Source of the DNA: Nepenthes gracilis
Lineage: Eukaryota; Streptophyta; Magnoliopsida; Caryophyllales; Nepenthaceae
Direction of reading: 5' to 3'
Assembly (NCBI GenBank): GCA_033239525.1
Contig: BSYO01000025.1
Coordinates: 12,434,001-12,498,000, forward strand
DNA: 64,000 bases
The notes beneath the pieces were generated by a model that ran no database searches, had not been told where the DNA came from, and saw only the letters and a list, made by a program, of their open reading frames with translations. A program made the translations under genes and the position numbers. Within the stretch, counting starts at the first letter, position 1. Each line of letters opens with the position of its first letter. Below, piece after piece: positions 25,216 to 34,257 of the stretch.

Positions 25216-26560
25216 ATGGTGAACACAAGGGCGCAAGCGAGCGCAGCCCCCAGAGAAGTGGCCTCGCAAGGCGATGGCACTAACCCCTGTGTTGGGGTTG
25301 AGGATCATCCCGATCCGGTGGTGAGGGGCTTGGTCGCCCAGGTAGCCGGCATGTCACAGGCCTTCGTGACCCTCTACTCCAAAATTGACCAGCTTAAGCA
25401 GGCGGTTCCCGACTGGGCCTCACAGGCTGAGGCGCCGCAAGTCGGGAACGAAGGAGGCAGTCGCCGCGAAAGGCCTCCTAGTCGACGAGAACACCCGAGG
25501 ACCCAGGTGGCTTCCAGCAGCAGAGCGCCACGAAGGGTCGAGGACCAGCCAGGTCCTCGGGTTCAAGGAGAAAGCCCCGAGAGACGCCATTCGTAGGCCC
25601 AACGAAACCGCCGCGACCACGACGATCAAGAGGCGGTTCCCCGAGATGCGCTCCCAAGAGGAGCCCGCTGGTCCCAGAGGGCCGTGCAGTTCAGGAGCCT
25701 TATGAGTTAAGGCACTATCTGAACGAGAGAAGGACGGTTGCCCCACCTCGAGTGGAGGCCAGACCTGAAAGAGGATGGAACGATCTTGCGTGAGAGAGCG
25801 GAGGAGGAGGAGCTAACGCACTCCGATCTCCGTTTTCCACGGAGATTAGGACGAGGACGCTCCCTCCAAAGTTCAAGATGCCCAACCTGGAGTTGTACGA
25901 CGGCAGCGGTGATCCCATGGATCACCTTAATCACTTCAGGGAGCACCTGAGCCTCCAGGGTTTGGACGAGACAACCATGTGCCAGTGCTTCCCTCTGACT
26001 CTAAAGGGGGATACACGGATATGGTTCTACGGAATGCCCGCGGACTCTATCCGCGATTTTGGAGACCTGGCGGCGGCTTTCCTGTCCCAGTTTGCCTCTA
26101 GTAGGAGAGTGGAGAAACAGCCCTGGCACCTCACTCGAATCAAGCAAGGGGCCAGGGAGAATTTGAGAGGATTCTTGGCACGGTTTGCAGCGGAGACCAG
26201 GCAGATCCCGAGGCTGACCGACGAGGTGAAGCTGAACGCCTTCCTCTCGGCCCTCGAAGGAGGTGCTTTCTTTAAGCACCTCATACATAAAGGCCCGGAC
26301 CTTCTTAGAGGCTGAGGCTGTGGCCAGGGCTTACATCGCGGCCGAAGAGGCCAACGATGCGAAAAGGCCTGAGAGGGAGGAGCACCCTCAGCAGAAGGCC
26401 GCGGAGGGAAAAAGGAAATCTGGGACTACCAAAGTCCCCAGACGTCAAAGAAGCACCATAAGGCCAAGCAGAGGTCTCGAAGAGAGCCGCGGCCAATCCA
26501 TCTCACGCCACTGAACGACTCCCGCACCAATGTCCACATGCAGATCCGGGGAGAAAAGTT
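25216..26560 (+). pseudogene. Tat gag (frameshifted)
   Basis: Starts MVNTRAQASA at 25216, 66 bases after the primer-binding site. The first frame ends at about 25596. The Gag core then opens in another frame at 25860-26315: FKMPNLELYDGSGDPMDHL, then CFPLTLKGDTRIWFYGMP and LTRIKQGARENLRGFLARF, the Retrotrans_gag domain that forms the particle shell. A basic, Arg/Lys-rich tail follows to about 26515 in a third frame. No intact CCHC zinc knuckle was seen. At least two frameshifts make it non-functional. Confidence 0.88.
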
Positions 26561-26566
26561 CTTGAA

Positions 26567-27470
26567 GTGGCCCAAGCAGTTGAAGAACCCGGACGGTGGG
26601 GACCAATCGAAATATTGGTGGATTTCCATGGGGGGGGGCCAAAGACGGAGGACAAAGAGACCCTGCAGAGGGAGATTGAAGAGCTCATTCGGAGAGGACA
26701 CCTCAGCCGCTTCCTTCAGAGGCCAGGACAGTCCTCAGGGCCCGAGGACGGTGGAGAAGCAAAGCCCCCCAGGAACCGAGTGGTTGCAGGGGTCGTGAAC
26801 ATGATCTCCAGCCGACCGGCTGGGGGAGACGGGCGTGGACTTGCAGCAGCGAAGAGGCCAAGGACGGGGCTTGGGAGCGAAGACGATGTTATCTGCTTTA
26901 GCAATAGGGACTTAGACCATGTAACTTCTCCTCACTCCGACCCCCTGGTTGTAACCGCACTCGTTTCAGATGGAGCAAATGACTACCAGATGAAACGAAT
27001 ATTTGTTGATAATTGAAGCTCTCGCAATTTGCTGTATCTTGATACTTTCTTCAAATTAGGGCTTAAGAAGAATCAAATGAAATCGCCGGAATGACCACTC
27101 TACGGGCTGGACAACGAGCCAGCGCCCGTTCAGGGTATCATCCAGTTGGAGTTAACCCTGGGATTGTATCCGAGGATAGCATCGAAAGTCCTCACCTTCC
27201 TCGTCGTGGACCTGCCCTCGGTCTATAACGCGATACTCGGACGGCCTTGTTTGGCCGCGTTCAACGCAGTGACCTCCATCCCACATCTCAAGATGAAGTT
27301 CCCCATCCCATGTGGGGTAGGAGAGGTTCTCGGAGACCAGTCAACCGGACGGATGTGTTACTTGGCCCAGACCGAGCAAGTAACACTTCCACAGCCCATG
27401 GAAGACCTCGACCTCAGCGACGAGGCAACATTGCAAAGACGCTCACGGGAGAAGACCTGTAGTCCGAATC
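26567..27470 (+). pseudogene. Tat protease region (broken)
   Basis: The 26567-27016 frame ends in a stop (27014-27016) exactly where retropepsin needs the Gly after its catalytic Asp: the sequence reads FVDN-stop-SS. Further on come LYLDTF-like codons and, from 27146, LELTLGLYP, FLVVDLPSVYNAILGRP and AFNAVTSIPHLKMKF, the conserved second half of Tat protease. This enzyme would cut the Gag-Pol polyprotein. The stop in the active site is disabling. Confidence 0.82.
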
Positions 27471-27473
27471 CCG

Positions 27474-28976
27474 TTGAATCCCGCAGATCAGGAGAAATAT
27501 GTCCAAATAGGGAGCTCACTCTCGGAGGCAGTAAGGGACCGACTCGTCAGTTTTCTACGGGAGAACTCGGACGTGTTCGCATGGTCCCCTAGTGACATGC
27601 CCGGGATCTCACCTGAGGTCATCGTCCACAAATTAGGCGTCGACCCTCGGCATAAGCCTGTCAGACAGAAGCGGAGAAACTATTCCACGGAGAAGTTGGT
27701 AGCCATCCGCGAGGAGGTCAAGAAACTCCTGGACGCTGGATTCGTCCGAGAGGTCCAGTACCTGGACTGGTTGGCCAACGTTGTCATGGTAAAAAAGAGC
27801 AATGGGAAGTGGAGGATGTGCGTGGACTTCACCGACCTCAACAAGGCGTGCCCCAAAGACAGCTTCCCATTGCCCAGGATCGACCACCTTGTAGACTCAA
27901 CGTCCGGCCATGAACTCTTAAGCTTCATGGATGCGTACTCTGGGTACAACCAGATCAAAATGAGCCCCGAGGACGATGAGCATACGTCGTTCATGACGGA
28001 TCAAGGGACATACTGTTATAAGGTAATGCCATTTGGTCTCAAGAACGCAGGAGCAACTTATCAGCGGCTCGTGAATAAGATGTTTAAGGACCAGATGGGT
28101 AGAAACGTGGAGGTATACGTTGACGACATGCTCGTCAAGAGCCGGATGAGCAACGATCACGTGAGGGACTTGGCTGAGACCTTCCACGTGCTCAGAGCCC
28201 ATGGAATGAAGCTCAACCCCAGCAAGTGCACGTTCGGTGTTGCCTCCGAAAAATTCTTGGGCTACATCGTGTCACACCGAGGAATTGAGGCAAACCCAGA
28301 AAAAATCCAAGCGATCCTGAACATGCGGTCTCCACAAACGGTGAAGGAGGTACAGCAGCTTACTGGGCGAGTGGCCGCCCTCTCCCATTTCCTAGCAAAA
28401 TCGGCTGAGAAGCACCTGCCATTCTTCAAAGCGCTAAGAGGAACAAAATCCCGGGATTTCCGGTGGAATGATGACTGTGAGGAAGCATTCCAAGGACTCA
28501 AGAGCTACCTCTCGAGTCCACCCCTGTTAGCTTCTCCTCAGCAGGGCGAAGAGCTATACTTGTACCTCTCCGTGTCCGACGCAGCACTGAGCTCGGTATT
28601 AGTACGAGAGCAGCATGGCAATCTGCCCGTGTATTACATCAGCAAGACTCTCGCCGGCGTCGAGACAAGGTATCCCCTGACGGAGAGGGTGGCCTTGGCG
28701 TTGGTCTGTTCCGCGAGGAAACTCAGGCCATACTTGCAGGCGCACAAGGTAATAGTCCTAACCGATCAACCTTTGAGAGCTATTTTGCAGAAACCCGAGA
28801 TCTCCGGCCGGCTGATCAAGTGGGCCATCGAGTTGGGGGAATTTGACATTGAGTTCCGTCCGAGGCCAGCCTTAAAGGGACAGGTGCTCGCGGACTTTCT
28901 CGTCGAGACGACGGCACCGCCCACTTGTGATGAGGACCGGACTATCACGGACGAGTTCAGCAGAACCTCCACTTGA
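27474..28976 (+). pseudogene. Tat reverse transcriptase and first RNase H, long open segment
   Basis: A 500-codon open stretch. Residues about 25-60 hold DVFAWSPSDMPGI and VDPRHKPVRQKRR. Then come WRMCVDFTDLNKACPKDSFP, HELLSFMDAYSGYNQI and MPFGLKNAGATYQRLVNKMF. The catalytic YVDDM is intact at 28116-28130. The connection follows (LTGRVAALSHFLAKS, FRWNDDCEEAF), then RNase H with LYLSVSDAALSSVL and PLTERVALALV. It ends at a TGA that interrupts the same frame just before the second RNase H; a Trp TGG is the likely ancestor. As a domain it could still fold, but it needs readthrough to join the rest. Confidence 0.92.
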
Positions 28977-29435
28977 ACCTTGCACATGGACGGCTCCTCC
29001 ATGAAGGACGGCTGCGGAGCAGGGATTGTGTTACGCACACCTGAGGGGATGGAGATAAAGTACTCGTTGACGTTGGGATTCCCGGCCATAAACAACATCG
29101 CAGAGTACGAGGCCTTGCTAGCCGGACTCCGACTCGCCAAGGAATGCTCGGCCAGAGAGCTCGTCGTCTATAGCGATTTCGAGTTGGTCATCAATCAGGT
29201 CCGCAGAAGCTTCGACGTCAACAACGAGCAGCTTTCCAAGTACCTTTCAAAGGTTAAGGACATGATCGTGGGATTCGAGACGACCGAGTTCATCCACATC
29301 CCGCGGGAGGAGAACGCCAAAGCCGACACGCTTGCGCGAGCCGCGGCTTCCGGAGACCCTGAACAGTACGCCAGGGGGATGCGAGAAATCCTGGGCAGGT
29401 CCAGCATTGAAGACCCCGAGCGGGAGGTGATGTAG
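28977..29435 (+). pseudogene. Second, archaeal-type RNase H of the Tat element
   Basis: Same frame as the reverse transcriptase after one TGA. It reads MHMDGSSMKDGCGAGIVL, then INNIAEYEALLAGLRLAKE, VVYSDFELVINQV and HIPREENAKADTLARAAA. The D-E-D pattern of RNase H catalytic residues (DGS, AEYEA, YSDFELV) and the final NAKAD are all present, so this domain looks whole. A second RNase H of this class is a marker of the Tat lineage. The frame ends at a TAG (29433-29435) and resumes in the same frame as integrase. Confidence 0.9.
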
Positions 29436-29456
29436 GTCGCGGACGGAAGCACCTGG

Positions 29457-30663
29457 ATGACTCCCTACCTGAAGTTTCTGTCTGATGGCTCGCTGCCTGA
29501 GAACCCGAGCGAGGCCAAGAAGATAAAGAAGACAGCGGGTTGGTACACAATCGTGGACGGCCGGCTGTATCAACGGGGCTTCTCGGCCCCCTACTTATGG
29601 TGTCTCACTCCTGAAGAAGCCGAATACGCCCTGCAAGAGGTGTATCTCGGAATATGCGGATCCCATGTTGGGGGAAAGAATCTAGCCTTTAAGCTCATGA
29701 GGCAAGGATACTACTGGCCGACTATGAAATATGACGCCATGGATTTCGTGCGCAAATGCGAGAGTTGCCAACTTCACAGTAACATGAGCCATCGCCCCCA
29801 CACAGATCTCCGGGCGCTACAATCCCCACGGCCGTTAGCCCAATGGGGGCTCGACATCCTCGGGCCATTTCCTCTCGCTCCTGGACAAAGAAAATTCCTG
29901 ATCATGGGAATTGACTACTTCACCAAATGGGTGGAGGCGGTACCGCTGGCCAGAATAACAGAGCAAAACGCGACGGAGTTCCTCCGACAGAACATCGTGT
30001 GCAGGTTTGGAGTACCCGAGTGCATCGAATCGGCAACGGGACGCGAGTTCCGGAAAGCGGTTCACTAAAGTACATGCATGGCCGAGGATCAACCTAGTGT
30101 ACACGTCAGTGGCGTACCCGCAGGCCAACGGGCAGGTGGAGGTGACAAACCGCACGATCTTACACGGGCTAAAAACCAGGCTGGAATTATCTGAGGGCTC
30201 ATGGGTATATGAATTGACAACGCTACGAGAGCCCACAAGAGAGACCCCTTTCAACCTTTGCTACGGGGTCGAAGCTGTCATCCCAATAGAAGTATGCCTT
30301 ACCAGCCCCCGGGTTGGGTGCTTCAGCGCAACGGATAACAGCCAAAGGCTCCGAGAAAGCCTCGATGCCCTCGAGGAAGTCCGCGACAAGGCGAGACTTA
30401 GGGTAGCGACCTACCAACAACGGGTGGCCCGCTATTACAACAAGAAGGTGAAGGCGCGACCATTCGAGGTCGGGGATCTCGTACTAAGAAGAGTGGAAGC
30501 CACGGGAAAAATAGCAGGAAGGAACAAGCTCTCACCAAATTGGGAAGGGCCGTTTTTGGTCTCGGCTATCCTTCGAGGAGGAGCTTATAAGCTACGCACC
30601 CAATATGGCAAGCTGATACCCCGAACCTGGAATGCCGCTCACCTAAGGAAATACTACCAGTGA
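29457..30663 (+). pseudogene. Tat integrase (frameshifted, catalytic residue lost)
   Basis: 29457-30068 carries the zinc-binding part (GSHVGGKNLAFKLMRQGYYW, CESCQLH) and the core start (WGLDILGPFPLAPG, IDYFTKWVEA). The segment where SDNG is expected reads ESATGREF, so the second catalytic Asp is Ala. A frameshift at about 30060 follows. 30090-30663 continues with SVAYPQANGQVEVTNRTI, which keeps the catalytic Glu, then RVARYYNKKVKARPFEVGDL and WEGPFLV, and ends at HLRKYYQ. Integrase would insert the DNA copy into the host genome; the Ala and the frameshift disable it. Confidence 0.9.
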
Positions 30664-30690
30664 AAAGCGGGCCGTCTCCAACAAACAAAA

Positions 30691-31068
30691 CTCGGCTGCG
30701 ACCGAGCGGCCCCAGAGGTCGGGCCCTTGAGGCCATAACAAAAACTCGGCTGCGATCGAGCGGCCCCAAAGGTCGGGCCCTTGAGGCCATAACAAAAAGT
30801 CGGCTGCGACCGAGCGGTCCCAGAGGTCGGGCCCTTGAGGTCATAATAAAAACTCGGCTGCGACCGAGCAGCCCCAGAGGTCGGGCCCTTGAGGTCATAA
30901 CAAAAACTCGGCTGCGACCGAGCGGCCCCAGAGGTCGGGCCCTTAAGGACATAACAAAAACTCGGCTTCGACCGAGCGGCCCCAGAGGTCGAGCCCTGGA
31001 GGTCAAAACAAAAACTCGGCTGCAACCGAGCGGCAACAAAGGCCGGGCCCCCGAGGTCATAACAAAAC
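30691..31068. repeat. 54-bp tandem array, seven units
   Basis: Seven consecutive units begin at 30691, 30745, 30799, 30853, 30907, 30961 and 31015. Each holds CTCGGCTGCGACCGAGCGGC, which contains an inverted repeat (CTCGG...CCGAG), followed by CCCAGAGGTCGGGCCC. Units differ by a few bases; the last is most diverged. Because 54 is a multiple of three, frames stay open on both strands (30660-31115 plus, 30566-31060 minus), giving 18-residue protein-like repeats. These are best read as by-products. The array sits between the pol stop and the end of the antisense gene. Confidence 0.93.
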
Positions 31069-31182
31069 TTGACTATAACAAAAAAAGAGAGAGAGAGAGA
31101 AAGAGGTACTTGTGATAAAACTCAAGGATCTCCTTTTATTTCATAAAAATACGATACAATGACGCAAAAGGAGAAATGAAGT

Positions 31183-33049
31183 CTAGCCCTCGCAGGGGCC
31201 CTGAGGTGGAGCGGCTCCAGATGACTCTCCTAGAGACGAAGGATCCTCCCCGCGGCTCGAAGTTCCCGGTTGGTCTGATGAACGAGGACCCACTGAGGAG
31301 CTTGGCACCGAGGACTCAGGAAATGGCCTGCCCCGAAGACCGTACACATCCTGAGGACACGCGGCGCTCGCGTTACGCGAGTCCAACACAACAGTGGGAA
31401 ACTGTGGATGCAGGACCCGCATCACCCGGCGGCATAGATGGATGCCGTCCCAGAACTTGGCCTCCAGCACGGGGGCCATGTCAGCAATCTTCACCGAGGT
31501 CCTTTGCGCCTCCTTCAGCTGAAGGTTCCGTCCCATCAGGAAACCATATCGGACCTCTGAGAGCCTCAGGGCTTCCTCAGATGAAGCAAGTGCCGCACGA
31601 AGCCGCTGGATCTCTTCCTGGGCGGCCTTCAAAGACTCCGCCTCCCGTCAAGACCGAGCAATTTCGCCCACCAGTCAACTAAGGCCACCAATCAGATCCT
31701 GGAGCTGCAAAAAGAATCAAAGCCACTTAAATGCAGTCAACAGAAAGGGAGACAGAGAATAAAGGCAGCGAAGTACCTGAGAAATGACAGGATCCTCAGT
31801 GGGGGTAATCTCCCCTGGGACCTCGGGCACGAGTGGGCACTCTGCGGGCGCCGCAGGAACATCAAGAGCGGCCTCGGAGGAAGGACCTTCAGGGATGGGG
31901 GGCTCCGCTACCTCCGGGACGTCAGTAACGGCCGGGATCTCCGAGACCGCGACCACAGCCTCCTCGCCGCTAAGAAGTTCAAGGATCTCCCCAGTAGTAA
32001 CATCGGTGACGGCCTCCATCTCATGAGGCTCTACGACCTCGTCCAAGGCTGCCTCCTCCAAGGCACCAAAAGCTGCGGGATCATCAGAAGGATGATCCAC
32101 AGAGACGGTAGAGACCTCAGGACAGACCTCGATACCAGAGGGAGGTGCTGCGACGACCCCGGGCTCCGCAGAAGGACCAGAAGTCAGCCCCGCGGCCTTC
32201 CTGACCATGGGGGCTATGACGTGGTCATCCTCTGAGAAAGACTCGCCAGCAATGCTCGGCGGATCCTCAGAGACCTCAATCCGCGGGCTCTTTGGAGGCC
32301 GCTCGGAGGGTTCCTGAATCACAAGAGGACCCTCTCTTTTCCTCAGCTTCTTCTTCTTCTTCTTTTTTAAAGCAGCAATGGCAGAATCACCAGATGGCAC
32401 CGCCCACTTGGCTTCCGCCAGCTTTTCGGGGGACAGTCAGATGTTCTTCTTCCCCGTGCTTAAGCCGCCCAGGTTCGCTAGCGCTAAGTCCGTGACCTCC
32501 CTGGCGGCCTCCCTCTCCTCGTCAGTAATATCGGAGCCATACTTGCTAGCGACGTTTCCCCACACGGAGAAGAGCTCCCAGTCCTCAGCCACCTTGAGGA
32601 AGAAAAACCTGTCTTTCCACCTTTTGATGGAATCTGGGTTTCCACCGCTTATCTCAGCGAACTCGGGGCGGGGGGTCATGGCGATCCAGTCAAGAGTATG
32701 ATTGAAGCGAAACATGATCTTCACCATGACCGCCTCGAGGGTCTTGCTATGGCAGCGCGCGAAGACACACAAAGAAACCAAGTACCTGATGGCGTTGGGC
32801 TAAAGTCTCGCAAGCGGGCCAGCCAACTCCTTCATCAGGCGGCGGAGCTTGGCGGGAACAGGGAAACGAAGTCCACCTTTGAGGTGAACCTCATATACCG
32901 CAATGTAACCGTTCGGCGGACTGTCTGCCCTCTCTGTGGCTCCTGGAACCACCATCGAATCAGACGCCGGGATGCTGTATTTCACCCTGATCTGCTCGAG
33001 TTCTTGAGAAGAAAGGGAAGAGGCAATCTCTTTAACACCGGGAGCCATG
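31183..33049 (-). pseudogene. Tat antisense gene with a 72-nt intron (gypsy-type transposase_28-like)
   Basis: One minus-strand frame runs from MAPGVKEIAS at 33049 to a stop at 31183; the frame is also open upstream to 33234. Residues 1-90 include LEQIRVKYSIP, PPNGYIAVYEVHLKGGLRFP and CVFARCHS, the plant domain listed as putative gypsy-type transposon (PF04195). Next come FRFNHTLDWIA, RWKDRFFFLKVAEDWELFSV, a Lys-rich stretch (KKKKKKKLRKRE), a long acidic Pro/Glu/Val-rich part and, after the intron (31776-31705), a coiled-coil-like end (AAQEEIQRLRAALASSEEAL). In-frame stops: about 32799, about 32437 and two in exon 2. Function is unknown. It would be transcribed from the 3' LTR side against the main transcript. 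Confidence 0.85.
31705..31776 (-). other. Predicted intron in the Tat antisense gene
   Basis: 72 nt from CAG|GTACTT to TTTTTGCAG|CTC on the minus strand, with a T-rich tract before the acceptor. It falls between codons (phase 0). Reading through it meets stops, whereas removing it keeps the frame. Confidence 0.7.
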
Positions 33050-33446
33050 GCAGCAAGCAAGGAAAGCAAAACGTCGTGAGGATTCTCGAAGAAAGCCAAG
33101 GGAAGAAAGAAGAAAACACGAAGAATGAATGAGGACGCGACGAAGGATTTAAAGAAATTTTCGAACGAGTGAAAAGGCGCCCTCATCATGACCATTCCAC
33201 GTGTCAACTCCCCATACGCAGTAGGCGAGTGCAAGCCATAGGGTTTCCCGAGGCGACGTCACATCAATCGCCTATCGCATTCAATGCTCCACGAGGAGGG
33301 GAAACGGTGGCGAAAGATAGGTTTCGTGTACACAAGAAGACCTCGGACGTCTTTCACTCCAGCAGAAGACGAAGACCGCGGTTTATGACGGCGAGAAGTT
33401 ATTTGCAAGGCATGTCAAACGGCTGAGCCCTCGAACCGCTTGACAT

Positions 33447-33456
33447 GGGGGGCTCG
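33447..33456 (+). other. Polypurine tract of the Tat element
   Basis: GGGGGGCTCG immediately before the right LTR; the same bases precede the left LTR at 24345-24354. This is where plus-strand DNA synthesis would be primed. Confidence 0.7.
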
Positions 33457-34257
33457 TGATGGGTCCTGGAACCCTGGGCCCAAAATCGCAGACGCAGGCC
33501 CAAAAAGTCGCATAAAAAGGCTGGCCCAAAAGGCCCATAAGCCCTATCAAATTCAAACGGCTGGCTCATTTTCGAGCGCCTGGCCACCCGGACGGGCACT
33601 AAGACCCATTTGAGACGGGGACCACCAGGAAGACCAAAACGGCCCGGATGCGGCTCGGCGCATGCTGCTGCGAAAGCGACGAGCGACCAACGGCCCCCGA
33701 CACGCCGTGCACGGGCAGCCATGCCTCGAGCGCCGTGTCTGCAGACTGTGACAGGTGTCCCTGTCGCAGCCGCATCCACAGTGGTGGCAATGGTAGCAGG
33801 CAACCCTGACATGCCAGCGCCACGTGTCGTCTCCCTTACGGCATCACGTTCTCTATAAATACCCAACTTCAGCAACTGAAGGACTTTTTTTTTTACTTCT
33901 GGATCCTCCTACCCATACTCTAGCAAAAAACCCTCCAAAGAAGAGAGAAAACAGAGAAGTTACATTTCTTACGCTGTAACATCCTGAGGACGTTAAAGTT
34001 TCCCAGGCATCCATTGTTGTACTTTCTCTTCACCATAGTGAGATTTCTCGGACTGCCCGTCCGCTACCGTGATTTTTCACCATTCGCCAGATTGAGAGGT
34101 TTTTCACGTAAACTGACGTGTTCTTCCACTGCCCCCGTACTTTTCTCTCTTCACTCAACTTCTACTTACTTTGTGTTGCTCCAATCTGCCCGTCCGCGTG
34201 CTTAAGAATCCGCTCATATTTGATTTAATGCACGGACAGGGTCAACCGGACGCAACA
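33457..34257 (+). repeat. Right (3') LTR of the Tat element
   Basis: 801 bp with TGATGGGTCC and ACGCAACA ends and a TATA box at 33852-33861. It differs from the left LTR by a divergent central block and by about 15 extra bases near 34197. Confidence 0.9.

Larger units (their letters stand above)
23923..34257 (+). mobile_element. Large Tat-type Ty3/gypsy element with an extra copy of its 3' internal end upstream of the 5' LTR
   Basis: Order: 3' internal end (23923-24354), LTR (24355-25131), primer-binding site, gag, protease, reverse transcriptase-RNase H, second (archaeal-type) RNase H, integrase, 54-bp tandem array, antisense gene, purine tract, LTR (33457-34257). A second RNase H and an antisense reading frame near the 3' end mark the Tat lineage (Retand/Ogre relatives). 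The repeat spanning 23923-25131 matches 33025-34257, so the left LTR is preceded by element sequence instead of host DNA. This is a tandem, LTR-sharing arrangement. No target duplication flanks the whole. All frames are broken, but reverse transcriptase is largely open. Confidence 0.9.

Noticed and set aside
30691..31068. CRISPR-like direct repeats
   Set aside because: Units are contiguous with no unique spacers, and this is a plant retrotransposon.
30566..31115. Repeat proteins of 151-164 codons on both strands
   Set aside because: Both come from the 54-bp array; open frames on both strands follow from the unit length being divisible by three.
31176..31682. 168-codon plus-strand frame
   Set aside because: Opposite strand of the antisense gene's second exon, where the minus strand shows the conserved coiled-coil-like end.
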